Below are positions 33,400 to 45,691 of a stretch of 64,000 nucleotides of DNA, piece by piece (within the stretch, counting starts at the first letter, position 1; each line of letters begins with the position of its first letter). The DNA is from Histoplasma ohiense (lineage: Eukaryota > Ascomycota > Eurotiomycetes > Onygenales > Ajellomycetaceae), in assembly GCA_017607445.1 (NCBI GenBank), contig JAEVHH010000002.1, positions 5,300,001 to 5,364,000 on the forward strand, read 5' to 3'. The position numbers and the translations under genes are program-made. Under the pieces are notes generated by a model. The model made no database searches. It had not been told where the DNA came from and saw only the letters and a list, made by a program, of their open reading frames with translations.

Positions 33400-33745
33400 G
33401 TGACGGAACAGCCAGGGGGAGCTCGCATTGTTCCCTATTCCCACATTGTCGCAACTTTTTTTTTTTTTTCTCCCGTTTCGTTTGGTGTGGGTGGGGTATA
33501 TTATGTGATAATGGCATTATTTTGGCTGCGGGGAGTTACGGTAGTTTGCGATCATTGTCTTGGGAAAGACAAATAGGCATTAGGCTTGAGTTCAGTTTGA
33601 CAAAATAATGATATTTAGAGCAGAGAGATCGATAAAAAGAAACAGTTCTCCCGGAAAATCATTCGTATTCCCCTCTTAAAATGCCGTATTCCATTGGTGC
33701 TCTGCTGTTCTCATCGGGACAGCTTCTTATAGTCCCAAAGCGGAA
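33400..33745. other. short spacer MED22 to DHFR
   Basis: About 345 bp with a T-run near 33456-33470. It should contain the MED22 3' UTR and the DHFR promoter. A small 5' DHFR exon could also lie here (see the DHFR entry). Confidence 0.5.
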
Positions 33746-34998
33746 ATGAGCTCTCAACCTCGTCAAGGAATCTTAATGCGCAACACCATGAACAACCAAC
33801 AACCCCACCATTATCCCGCTTTAATAAATCTCAATCCGAATCCCAACGCCAACAGCAATGCAAACGCCCCATCCCAACGCTCACACAGAAATTATGTCCT
33901 CGCCCATCACTACCTCCGCCCGCACCCTCAGCCACCTGCCCCTCCCCCCACCTCACCCTCATCGTCGCCACAACCCCCATAACAACAGCTCCCCCCTCGA
34001 ACCCCGCCCCCTCCTCACCCGCAAAAACCCCCCACCGCCTCGGCATCGGCCATGCCGGGACGCTCCCCTGGCCCCGCATAAAAACCGACATGACCTTCTT
34101 CTCGCGCGTCACGACACGCGCCGCTCCACTACCAACACCGCCGCCATCACCAGATGATGCCACATGCGCGATCGGCGCAGTCAACGCGGTCATCATGGGC
34201 CGGAAGACGTACGATTCGCTCCCCGCGCGCTTTCGGCCGCTGCCCGGCCGCGTGAATGTCGTCGTGACGCGTGACGCGTCGGGGCGGGAGCGGCGGCGGA
34301 TTGAGGGGGAGTGGAGGGCAGCGCAGGAGCGGGAGCGGGAGCGGGAACGGGGCCGGGGGCGAGAGAAGGAGAGGGGGGGAAGGGACAGGGACAAGGACGA
34401 GAGGGGCGGGAATATCGGAGGCACAATCGATGCGGAAGCAGAAGCAGAAGTGGGGACAACTGACGCTCAGCCGCCCGACGTCCTGGTTGCGGATAGCCTT
34501 GAGTCCGCCGTGTCGGCGCTCTGCGATGCGTTCCGGACTGCGCCCACTCCCGGGCTGCTCACGCGCAATTCCACCCGCCGCCTGGCGAATGTTTTCATCA
34601 TTGGTGGTGGGGAGGTATATGCCTCCGCTCTTAAGCTGAAGCTGGACGGCTGGGAGGCAGCTGCGGGTAATATGAGGATTGTTATGACGGATGTAAGGCG
34701 AGTTTCTACTCCGGCCCCGTCTACATCAAACGATGCTACGGCTACGACTGTGGGTACTACCAAGACAGAGGAGGGGGAAGGGGGGGAGTCAACGGCTGTA
34801 GAGAATTGCGTAAATGGGTTTGAGTGTGATACCTTTTTCCCTCTTGATAGTGATGACTTAGAAGATGGCGGTGATGGTGGATGGAGAAGGGTAACTACGG
34901 AGGATGTTTCTACTTGGGTTGGGGAAGAGGTGAAGGAGGGGTGGGTGAGGGAGGGTGAGGTTGCCTTGAGGGTTTTAGGCTTCGAGAGGAGGGTGTGA
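33746..34998 (+). CDS. dihydrofolate reductase, 5' end uncertain
   Basis: The DHFR frame is clear from about 33932 to the stop at 34998. It has HLTLIVATTPI (first strand), GIGHAGTLPWPRIKTDMTFF (active-site loop, with Asp where animal enzymes have Glu30), NAVIMGRKTYDSLP, PLPGRVNVVVTRD, NVFIIGGGEVYASAL and, near the end, CDTFFPLD. DHFR reduces dihydrofolate with NADPH and feeds thymidylate and purine synthesis. The family is usually about 160-230 aa; this one is about 355-360 aa because of low-complexity inserts. The main one is Arg/Glu-rich, about residues 120-185. No ATG precedes the first strand in this frame. A model with exon 1 at 33746-33761 and exon 2 from 33932 keeps phase (360 aa), but its donor GTCAAG is weak. 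Alternatives are another 5' exon, or a one-base length error in the C6 run near 33945. Confidence 0.75.
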
Positions 34999-35447
34999 AG
35001 GCTTAACATATATACCACAAACCCTTTTCCCTTTTTGGATTTAGTTTGAAGATGCTATGATAATAATACACGCAATCGCCTGATTCACGGCCATGGAAAC
35101 TGGGAAACGCCCTGGGAGTACTACACCTACGACGCGAATGTAATAAGACAGTGAGAAAAAGACGGGAGCGGAAAGAACATTACGCACAGTACATGGACAA
35201 AAATCCATCGGTGGAATTAGGATTAAGCCTTTTCCCATGTTCCGCTACATCATTTCTCTAACCATTATATCAAGATATGATGTCTCCCGACCCCAGGTGT
35301 CCATCCTTGCATCTCTTCCTTCATATTCCGCCACATTACTTTTTTATTATCAAAAGAGACAATCACACATCACATATCCTTAACCATACATAACCATAAC
35401 CATATCCTTAATATCCATCAACTCACCCACCACCGCACTGCATTGGC
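34999..35447. other. convergent spacer
   Basis: About 450 bp between stop codons of DHFR (+) and the next minus-strand gene. No gene supported; 3' UTRs expected. Confidence 0.55.
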
Positions 35448-37559
35448 TTACTCAGAACCCACCTCATCCCTTTTCCGCTGCGATGAATTCAACCATCCAA
35501 ACGCCGACGCCCCGCCCACGGGGTTCGCCGAGCGAGACTTGCCGGACCACGGCCCTGCACCACCTCCATCGCTAGAAGAGGATTTCCCCGAACCAGTACC
35601 ATTCACGGATGGCAGCGCAGGATGGGATGAAGATGTTGTCATATGATCGTGCCCCTCGCCGCTGGCGCTCGTGCTGATACGGTGTTGTTCTGTGGGGGAG
35701 CGGAAGTCATTGGCGACGCCAGATGGGGCAGTTCCTGCGGCAGAAGTTGTAGTTGTGGCCGTGGCTGTGGCTGTGGCTACAGAGGTACCAGGAGCGCCGG
35801 AGGACGCCTGTTTCGACAGCGTGCTCACGGACGAGGCCGACTTAGTCGGTTTCAGGATCTTCATATTTCGCGTTCGTGTGGAACGCTGGTAAGCGGACAT
35901 GAAAGGACTATTGGAGCTGCTGTGGATACTTGGCCCCGTAAATGTTGTGGACGCTCCCGTTGTTCCCGTATTATCTCCCTTACTGCCAGTCGTATCGCGG
36001 CGCCAGGGTCCCCAAACGCCGCTACTTTCTGCTTTCGCAGATGAGGCTGATGTGCCCGTAGAGGCGCGTTCACCCGTGCTGGATTTGGGACGGCGCGGGT
36101 CTGGGCTTCTATTGCTGTTGTCTGTGGGGTCGTCGGCGAAATGGCGCGAGGGGGAACGGGTTTGTGTCCGTCCTAAGATGTCGAAGGAGTCTGATGAGTT
36201 GCGAGCAGGTAGGGAAGCGGATGTATCGGCTTTGTTCGGGAATGTGCTATTATCATGGGCCACAGAAGCTGGAGGTTCACGCTCAGTGCCGGCCTGGTCC
36301 CCATTGGTCGTTGGGAAACCATTTCGCTTATCATCGACAGCCCCATTGTACTGTGCCGATCCTAGTGCAAGAGTGGCCTCAGGACCAGTAGCTAGATTTC
36401 TAAACGTAGAATCATCCTCCGGGCGAACCAAAGGTATTGAGATTTTGTTGCGCTCGTCGTCAACAATGAGCATCTTATCTTGCGAGAATAGAATGTCCGC
36501 GTTGTGTGCACGGAGGACGTCGCTGCCAAGGACGATCTGGATGGTTTTGTCACCCAAGCCTGCGCCACGAATGACAAATCGAACCGTCAACGCGGGTAGC
36601 TGAGGGACTGGGCTCCCGCCGCGAGAAGACGGCTGATAGACACTGGCCTCGGGGAGGTAGACTGGAAGTTTGATGATTCGCACGCCATTCTCCTCGGCCG
36701 CCTCTTCCTCAAGCCCTAGTTTCCGCACCATTTGATCGCTAATGGCTGAGCGGTACGATCCCGTACACACCACAGCGTAAAGCAGTGAGTCATTGGAAAA
36801 ATTTGTCGTAAGCCAGCAACGAATGATGCAAGGAGAGGGACCTAAAATGAACAGTCCGGGCGGTGGCGGCAAAGGAGTATTGCTGGTAGACGAAGGTCCA
36901 GTTCCACCACCAAGCAAACGAGATGCTTCCAGCCCCATGCTATTGGTGCGCATGGAATGGTGAGATTGGCCAGAAGAGCTCTGTTTCCCGTCAGATCGAT
37001 GAGAAAGCGACCGCTCTGTCAGGAGATGGCTTCCCAGCCCACTGCCAGTCCTCAATGGGAGGAACTCCGTCGCTGATCTGTTTGCTTGGTTATAATACAT
37101 CGAACTCTCGTCGAATCGCACACTATTTGCCCGTGAAGCCCCACGACGAGGTTCGTCCTCGTTTTCCATATGCAGCACTCCCGTCAACCCATGCTGGTGT
37201 GTTTGATCAAAACCTTTGAAAGGCTCAGCAGTCGGATTAAAGGATGATTCTAGATCCAACGATAAGGTTAGCAACAGCATTCATTTCCAAACAGGGCTTA
37301 AAAATTTACGCCGTACTACATTTCTCACGTACGGTTTCAATCAAAATGGAAACTTACCTTGATGGTGCGGGGTGCCAATAGGTCCCGGGAATGGAGATAA
37401 CGGACCCCAAACACTCTTCATCCTCGCATCGTCGTCCCGACGCCGTTCCAGCCTAGATATCCGCTCTCCGTGTTCGAGCTGGGCCGCAAAGAGGTCTTTC
37501 ACTTCCTCTTTAATGCGCCAGATGTCTTCTCTTGATGCAAACGGGTACTGCGCGTCCAT
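35448..37559 (-). CDS. uncharacterised protein with degenerate retropepsin-like core
   Basis: Two exons, 37559-37358 and 37249-35448, with a 108-nt GTAAGT intron; 667 aa. The start at 37559 (MDAQYPFASREDIW) is the first ATG of the exon. The N-terminus holds a short predicted coiled coil (IKEEVKDLFAAQLEHGERIS), then Ser-rich disorder. A folded core at about residues 200-330 reads CIIRCWLTTN, YAVVCTGSYRSAISDQMVRK, then IQIVLGSDVLRAHNADILFS. This layout resembles a retropepsin or DDI1-type aspartic protease half, where D-T/S-G-A is followed later by LG.DFL..H.A.ID. Here the catalytic Asp is Cys (C229-T-G-S), so peptidase activity is unlikely. The C-terminal half is Ser/Thr/Ala-rich. I see no ubiquitin-hydrolase domain. 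Role unknown; not secreted. Confidence 0.8.
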
Positions 37560-40500
37560 CCCCGATAACCATTCACGACGTAGCAAAGTCCACACCAGTG
37601 TAGGAAATTGCTCTTGGGAGCGGCGTAACAGTTATGCTGGGACAAAAGGTGAAACGGGAAAGGAGGAAGAAAAGCGACCGCGAACAACGCCTACTCCTCA
37701 AAGCAAGCATCCGTAGACGGCACCACAGTAAAAGCGCAGGGAGCAAACAGGCAGCTGTTGTAAAAATAACGACCCTATCGATGCACCTGAGATCGAAAAC
37801 AAATGGACCTCCCGTTGAAATAACCCTTCCAGTAAGAAAACACAAAAAAGAAGAAAAGAAAGAAAGAAAGAAACAGAAAAGAAAAGAGAAAGGGAAAGAG
37901 AGGGAAAAAAAAAGTAACTATCAACACAAAAGTAATCCTCGTGAACTGTTCGTTTTCGTTAAATGATTCCCGAACTTTTTATTTTTTCCCCCTATTTTTA
38001 GGGAAGTATGTGATAATAATATCCGTTCCTCACTATTTCCTCCCCCTCTCTTCCTGTTAACCTGCGTATTTATCTCAACCCCGTCTGCCAATATAATATT
38101 TTTTAGCGTCCAGCACAGGGACCTCTCTTCTCCCTCGATCAAAAAAAAAAAAAAGAGGAAAGAAGAAAGAAGAAAGATAAAACTGATAACCGTTTGCTGT
38201 AATGTCAACGCGTTAACAGCTCACACCTGTTGCCTCCCAGGGCCAGGCTCTGCGACAAGGCCTGAACAGCCCTCCGCCCACCCAGATGGTATGTATATAG
38301 AATCTGCCAGGGTATCGAATAGAAGCACACGGGGCCCGCTAGATTATCGTATGTAGATCTTGATAGTCGGTCCAACGGGAGCAGATGAAATTCTAGCACC
38401 TTGGGACGAGGGGTTTGGGGGATGGGGAACGCCGCGAGGTTCTTGTTGAAGTTGTTACTGTCGAAGGCTGAGGCGGAGAAAGGGTTTGTGTATACTGGGT
38501 AGCGAGGGTAAAGTGGGAGGCGATGGGACGGCGGGCAGGGAGAGAACGAGGGGAAGTTTGGTTATCAGTAAACGGGAGAAGAAGCGTCTGTTTTTCTCTC
38601 TCTGTCTCTCTTTCTCTCTCTCTCTTTCTCTCTCTCTAATTCCGTTTCAATGGGAAAAGAACGCTGTAGCGGTGGATACACAAGGGTTATTTGCCGCTCG
38701 ACGAGACGGCTGTGGTGGTGGTGTTGGACTGTGGTAACAGCGGAGGGGGGGAGGGATGATACGCTGGGGGCGAATGCGGGTACAAAGAAAGGGTACGTTG
38801 TTACTTCGCGGGTTCCCGGTGGACGACTGGCGAAAGGAACGCTGTAGGGATGGACGATAACGGTGAGCTGTTTGGAAGGGGGGTTTCGCTGGGGAGATTT
38901 CGTTGCAACGGAGCCGTGGAGAGAGCAGTTGGCGGTGGATGTTGGTGGACGTTGGTGGTGAAGAGGTTAGTTAAGTGGTCGTCAAGCTAAACTTCGAGGT
39001 TAGAGTTGACGATACAATTCGAGCCGGTGACTAGCGCGAATAGCTGCTGCAAGCAGGTATTGGCCATAACCACTCTATCCATGGATGCAGGCTCCCGGCT
39101 CCCTCGCTCGTAGCCACGGAATCCGCGAGTGGGAAATCATTTCCTCTCTGACTTCTTGTTCTTTATGCATACGGACGACTAAAGCGGCCTGCTAGGTCAG
39201 TCACAGAAGGATACATCCAGCAGAACATCTCCGCCCGCCCCAATGCATGGATGTTGCTATGCTTCAAATCCTCGTCGTGGATGCGGCCAGACCCGGACCT
39301 GCCTGACACGGTCTAGCGTCTTCCGCTTCGGGGCTTATTTATTTATATACAGACCTCGTCCCTCGTTCGGACTCCCTCCTGCGGCAGTCTCCCGTGCTTA
39401 GGGTTCCCAGTCGCACCTCTCCCATGTAGTGGTGTGCTGAGTCTTTCCACTCATATCTAGACTGCGTGTCGCAAATGCTAACACTAAAATCACAGCATTC
39501 CGGAAACAGAGTAGATCTCCTCGCGCGCTGATCACACCACTCTCCCTGGCAAATAGCTCCTGATTGAGAGTGCAGGCTCCAAAGATGGGTGTGTCGTTGA
39601 AACACCCCTCTCTTTTGGAGACAGCGACCGCTCCTCCAGCTCCCCATTCATCAGCTCGAAATGCTGAGTAGCGAATGACAAAATTCTCTATGGGAGGAGC
39701 TAGACTGCCACTTGGCTGAAGCTAACTCTGGACCTCAACTTCATCCCGTACGATGTTGCCAGGACACACGAAGCCAGGGCGATAGCAGATCATAGAATAC
39801 GTTGATGTTGTGCGGATGCGGGCTGGGGAGGTTAGACCCGCGGTGTTCCAGCATTAATGTGGAATCACTCCTCTCACTCCTTCCCGGGGAATTCTGGAGC
39901 GCTAACGCTTCAACTGGAAATCATTCTGCCGGGTGGATTCCATCGACGTGAAAAGATAGGTAGAATCAGTGGCTGAGAATTACAATAGACGATTCTATTT
40001 AGATGGGAAATCTTTCCGTCATGAAAAGTGCAAGAATCATCCCTTCAAGCGCCCCAGTATCTCCCCGCCTCGCGATTCAACTCACACATCTTGATATTTA
40101 TTATAGGAAAGAATAACGAATTTGAATGGAGATTAGAGATATATTTTACTCTGTATATCACTGAAAATAAATTTGGTATTAAGAATATCTTATTAAGTGA
40201 ATAGAAATGATAACCGACTAAGCTTGATTAACTACTCTAGCTCAAACAAATTATCAACATCACGGAACTTACAGATCAAAAAGTCCAAATCTGCAACCTT
40301 TCGTCGTCAGAAAATGAGGCTGCATAGTGATCTCCCAAGTCACCCACCGTATCAGAAATAATAACCCACAATCAATCAGATATAGTTAATTATGATGTCA
40401 AACTACATAGTTAATCTGCTTCCAAACATGGTAATCCATCAGACTGCCCCGCCCACGCTCAACATTGAAATATGAACGGAAATTCCCCTAAATGGGAAGA

Positions 40501-42426
40501 AGATCATGATTAGTGGGCAAATTGGATCTCGTCAACACTTAAAAAAAATTTTTTTGGGTCAATCAGAAAGGCGGGGCCAGCCCGCTCTTTATAAATCCAA
40601 AGCTGCTATATCTGACTACGATCCAGAAGGAACTTTTGATACTCTATTAATTCCAGGAATCACCATCTGCTTGATATACAATAGTATAACTATGGATTAA
40701 CTCTTTTGATAGCAAATCTCCTTCTAGCAGAGAAAGCTTTGCTTTTTTGAAACTCACAGAATCACATTCTGTGTTTTCTTTCTGATGCAGAAGTTTGAAG
40801 AAATTCACTGTACTGTATATGCATACATAGTACCATAGTACTCGAAAAGGGACCATACTTCTTGACAGAGCCCGCACCGCTTTTGCTTTTGACCGGCCCA
40901 GAGTGCATTGTGCACAAAGTGTGGAAGGATTGTGGTTGGAAGAACAGGATGTTGCGCTTCGGGCTTTTATCAGCCGGAGAAGGAGGGAGGCAGGCACAGC
41001 GGTTGTCATTGAGATTGCCCACCGTCGAAACAGATGGCTGGAGAGATCTGGAAGCGAACCGGGGAAACCTGTATGAATGCCATACCTTCCTGGCCCACCT
41101 TTGCGTCATGTAATCCATATAATCAAAGACTTCCCGAGGTCGTTGTGTTGCGTCGTCTATAGGCTGCTGAGTCGATTTGTCGCCTATGTAGATCGCAAAA
41201 CACATACCAAGCGTTCGCATAATTAACAAGAATGGATTGTCATGTATATTCAATATTATTGCTAGGATGCTCCACTGGTGGACAATCTTAAGGGCTGCTC
41301 CTTCTGAGCCACCCTAGCCTCAAGACGTTAAAGATACCGGCTGGCTGGTGGCAGTTCTTCTGCATATTGATATCGGAGAACACCACCTATTCCAGCTCGT
41401 GAGCTTTTTAAGGGAAAACATATATTACTTTGATTGTGGACTATCCATATGTCCCCCAAACTTCTGCTGGTTTATGTCCATATATCAGAAGAGACAAATA
41501 ACGTAAACGGCTGTAACGAAAGAATCTAGATTACATAGCCGGATGCTGGCTCTGATGCATGTTCAATTGATAATCAGCGAGGTGGTTCAGGTAAAAGTTC
41601 GATGAACAAAGAATGCATGGTTTTGAAGGCGCACCTTGTGTTCCAAGGTAATCCTGCATCAGCTACAGGATATAGCTGTCGTTTGATGTCGCACACAAGG
41701 GGAAATGGGTCAAAAAAAATGAATGCTTTGAATGGGGTTCAGCAGGGAATGAAGGTGGGAAACAGTGGGAATAGGGGATGAAGCTCCGAGCACAAGAAGT
41801 TCTTTTTATATTTAGTGAGGAGCGGGCCACCCATTTTCGGGCTTGCATATCAGGAACTGGAGAAGCGCGTGAAATAAAGGGGTAGTTACGCAAACGCCCA
41901 TACGAAAAAGGCAGAGTTGGATAAATCGGGAGGATGAGGAAAAAAACGGCAAGGAAAGAAGCCAAAAGAAGCCACCGATTTACCGATTTAAAGCACGGTA
42001 AATCAGTTAAATCAAAGCAAGATATCCCGTGAAATACTTCCTCACCTACCCCTCAATCTCCTCCTTGTTCTCCACAAATATTCCTGATCCAGTAATCCGA
42101 GTTTACTCCGTTCCCCGGACTCCAACCTTGGGTTTGGAGGAAACAAAGCTAGGGACGCATCGCTCTCTTGTAATTCCAAGCGAGACATGTTCCACGTTTT
42201 GGAATGTTTTTGAAAGTTTCGTTTTGCCGATGCGAGCTGCACCTCATAAACTTGTTAGATATTTACTTGGATTTCCAAAATTTCTGTGTTATGTTATCCA
42301 ATGAGTTTTCGAGTAGCAATAAATAATAAACACCGGAACAAAAATAAATAAATAGAAATAAATAAAAAATAAAAGTATGGAAATAAAAGCATGACACCCT
42401 ATTCCTCGGTGATAGAGAGCCAACAA
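37560..42426. other. largest gene-poor gap (4.9 kb)
   Basis: Left part (37560-39000): presumed promoter and long leader region of the gene at 35448-37559, with A/G-rich runs (37845-37915) and a TC microsatellite (38595-38637). Right part (about 39950-42400): visibly AT-richer, with many TTA/TAT words and A7-T7 near 40540. Open frames here, such as 40762-41253 on the minus strand, have no motifs I recognise and no plausible splice partners. It may hold a degraded repeat; no gene is supported. Confidence 0.45.
38595..38637. repeat. TC-rich microsatellite
   Basis: Imperfect (TC)n tract with single-base interruptions (gtctctc, ttctctc), about 1 kb upstream of the minus-strand gene ending at 35448. 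Confidence 0.85.
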
Positions 42427-43756
42427 CTACAATTTCGGCGCCGTCTGCCACGGCGGGAAATGAATAGGAACATTCCCAGGCGTAAGGTGTGGGTAATGCG
42501 TCCGAATCGCCCTCGTCACCTCGTCGTACATAACTCGATATCCTGCCGGGTTGAAATGGAGACCTAAAACACACAGAAAAAAAAAAAAAAAACACCCATT
42601 AAGTAAGTAAAGGGAGATTCTCATGGCTGGAGGACTCAAGAACGAAAAGTGGTCAGTTATATATACGTGTGTATATATAATGCATATACATACCATCCGA
42701 CAACAAGGCCTGCAACTTCTTATTCGCAGGGGCATCTGTTGATCCCGGGAGCGGCTGGCCTTCCACCCACCCCGCCGCGGTCATGAATGCAGTCCATATG
42801 TCGGCGACGGGCACGTTGAGGGCATTGCCCACTTGCCGGCAGGCGTCTGCATACTTTTTTGTCTGGGACGCTTTGCGCATTACTGCTACGGAGGCTGGTT
42901 CGGGCGTGCCTGACGGTGTAACTGTACCTGTATCTGTACCCATATCTGTATCTGTATCTGCAGCGGAAAACTGATACTCATCGACAGGCGGTGGGGTTAG
43001 GAGGAGAAGGTTTGTTTCCTTGTGCTCTTTGATGAGCGGGTGTGTGAGGATTTTTCTTAAGTTGGCTTCGTAGGTGGGGAGGGGGACGTGTTGTTCGAAT
43101 CCAGGGAGGACGGCGTCGTTTGCGCCGAAGAAGACAATCTGCAATTTTTATTTCAAAAATTGCTTCTTGGTTAGTTGTTGTTGCTCTTTATTTTTCCCTT
43201 GTATCCTCACAAATGCGCATTTTGTAACGGATTGACTGGTTTGCTGGTGTGATGAGTTACCATTAGGCGGACTTTCGCCTTTTGCACTGGCGGGAAGAAG
43301 GACGGAAAGATGGCGAGAGCCTGTTGCGATGTATAGCCACTGCCATTTGATCAACATTGGATGCCATCAAGTACTGCACCATCGGTGATTTTTGGATAGC
43401 TTTCTTTACCTGAAACCGCGATTGATGATATCGAAGCGTCGGATATAATCTATGTGAATATTTAGCTGGCAAGTTCCGAGAAGAGAAAAATAAACAGAAG
43501 CAATGGAGCATTCCCAAATTCCTCGATCCTTTGGACGAATGAGAGGAGATATCATCAAATCTATACACGCGCTAATAATGCAAGTACGCAGCGAAAGGGT
43601 TAACCCACCACTCTGTAGCGCTGGAGAAAAGGCGAATCCTCTCCCCTGATCGCACGAGCCCTGCGTTATGGAGTCGCCGAAAATAATAAATTGTTCATAT
43701 TCTACGTAGGGCGGCAAGCTGGAGGCCTCAGGGATGACTGTATGTTTGATTAACAT
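42427..43756 (-). CDS. GDSL/SGNH esterase, IAH1-like
   Basis: Five exons: 43756-43612, 43449-43410, 43339-43261, 43138-42694, 42563-42427; 846 nt, 281 aa. The SGNH blocks are all found: FGDSITQGS with nucleophile Ser29, INRGFSGYTSQQ (block II Gly), FFGANDAVLP with Asn95, and DGLHFNPAGY with Asp236 and His239. The last block is rebuilt only by splicing exon 4 to exon 5. This resembles yeast isoamyl-acetate hydrolase Iah1 (about 240 aa). The extra length includes a Thr-Asp-rich segment (DTDTDMGTDTGTVTPSG) coded by a hexanucleotide-like repeat. There is no signal peptide, so a cytosolic short-chain ester hydrolase is likely. Start: first ATG in the frame (MLIKHTVIPEASS). The 40-nt exon 2 is short but phase-consistent and codes the conserved YIRRFDIINRGF. 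Confidence 0.9.
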
Positions 43757-45691
43757 GGCGAGGTTTGGAGGTGATGTTGTCAATGGCAACTTAGAATATT
43801 TGAGGGGGAACAATATATTTATTTAGTGATTGATGCGGGGTTGAGGTCAAGGACGAACTTTAGCGGTGCTTGCCGCGACCAAATTGCGCCAACTGGCACC
43901 ACAACATTTTCATTATCAACATTGCTACATGGGAAGGGCAAGTTTAGGAATGACAGGAAAGATTGAGATTTGGGTGGAGCGCATCATAGGAACGGGAAAT
44001 GTTTTGCTCTAGTATAACCTAATCGAAACAACAAGCTCTATTATGTGGAATGTTCATCATGCGTGCCATATATTAGGACCCGACTTTGAAGATATCGCTG
44101 TCAGGATTTGGAAAGCCCAAGAAATGTTGTAAGTCGTCAATCAAGTCCGACGGATTGTTAATAATAATCGGAGAATTCCATTGTATTCAAGGAAGCCATT
44201 CGTTTGATGGGTCTTTTGAAGTAACTAGTAGGCATAATGGGGATCGGACTCTCAAGAGACTCTCGCATGGGAGAGAGAGAAGTTACCTTACGATGTGTGA
44301 CTAGACGCTGCTTTTCCCGAGGCATATGGAAATTTTGCATGGATGTTGCATTTGAAATAACTAGATAGGATACTTAATCCACGAGCCAGAGACATCATTA
44401 TTCTGCGCGGTGGGGAGAACCCTCCATACCAATGCTGCTCCCCCCCAATTTGAATGGAACAAAACTCGATCAGCCACACTGCACACTCATGAATCCGCTG
44501 CATAGCAATGTAAACACACGCCTCTTTTACATCCAGGGAAAAAAAAAAAAGCGCCCTAGAAGATGTAGAAGATGTGCCTTAACTACCAATTGGACCTAGA
44601 TTTCCAAAACCGCAACGGACCAGCGTGGCACAACTGCCATGCTCCCGGAGCAGCGTATCCTCCCGGTAACCCGTGTGAGGATTCCATGGACGCTGCATCC
44701 GATGATTCACCTTGCAATTTGTCACGTGTAAAGATGGTAAACAAACCAACCGCTGGCTGCCAGGTCCAGGGATGGTTGAGGATATACCTCCTACTAACCG
44801 CCGTTGGTGGCTGTTTGTGGTAGCTTAGCATGATAGCGTGAGTGGCTTGGGAGCACGTCAGGGCACTTTGGTCATAATATAGTCAGCCATAGTTAACAAT
44901 CTCCAGAAAAACATTTGAGGGAAGCTCAAAGTCCTTGAGTATGTCCTGTCGCTCCGATAAACTTGTCCAGAAACACGTACCAAGGAAGAAGCTCGGTATA
45001 CCCTTGGTATGGCCAGAGGAACAACAACCGTTTAGGTTCTGGGGAACAAGGTGTTAGCTAACTATCCAGGTACACGGCAACCAGCCGAGGACGGTTTATT
45101 TTGATATTTATCAAGAACTCAACCCATTCTTTTTCCTTCTCCTTTCCCCCTTCTTCTGTTTCTGATGGAATCCATCGTTCAGCAATCAACCTGGCCTCCA
45201 TCTCGGCCGGTGATCTCATCGATTGAAGTTGTCTCACGCTAAGAGCTGTTGTCGCTCAACTAAGACACACACCAGCCGTCCAGCAATCCTCCTCCCCTCT
45301 TCCGCCATCGCGCCAAGAATAACCTTCGCCCACAGCTTATTCCCATCTTCCTTATCACATTCTGTGTTTGAACCACGTTAAGTCCCGAGGCCTGGGAGGG
45401 GGGGACTTGGACTTGGGGTCTGCTTTTGGGGGGAGGCGGTTCCTTTTTGCTGAGTGAGTCCCCACTGTCCGTCTGTCCATCCCCAGCCGTCATATGTCGC
45501 CTGACAGCCAACACCAAGAGATGGCTGTTTGGCTAAAACCCGCTCCACCTGACTTGGTCGACCTCTGCTTTTACTGCTTCTACTGCGTTTTGTTCGTTGT
45601 CCGCTCCCTGTAAGCTGACTTGGTCTGTCTAGTTATCGGAACATCAGGCTTTCCAGGGGAGTAGGCGTTGAGAATTCTTCTTACCACTACA
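43757..45691. other. divergent intergenic region
   Basis: About 1.9 kb between the esterase start (-) and the CLC start (+), holding both promoters. A pyrimidine-rich tract lies near 45127-45161. The open frames are short and lack protein character. No gene supported. Confidence 0.55.

Noticed and set aside
34193..34459. Long minus-strand and alternate plus-strand frames over DHFR
   Set aside because: They arise from GC-rich low-complexity codons; only the DHFR frame shows conserved enzyme motifs.
40762..41253. 163-codon minus-strand open frame
   Set aside because: No recognisable motif, low-complexity-free but unstructured composition, no splice partners, in an AT-rich gap.
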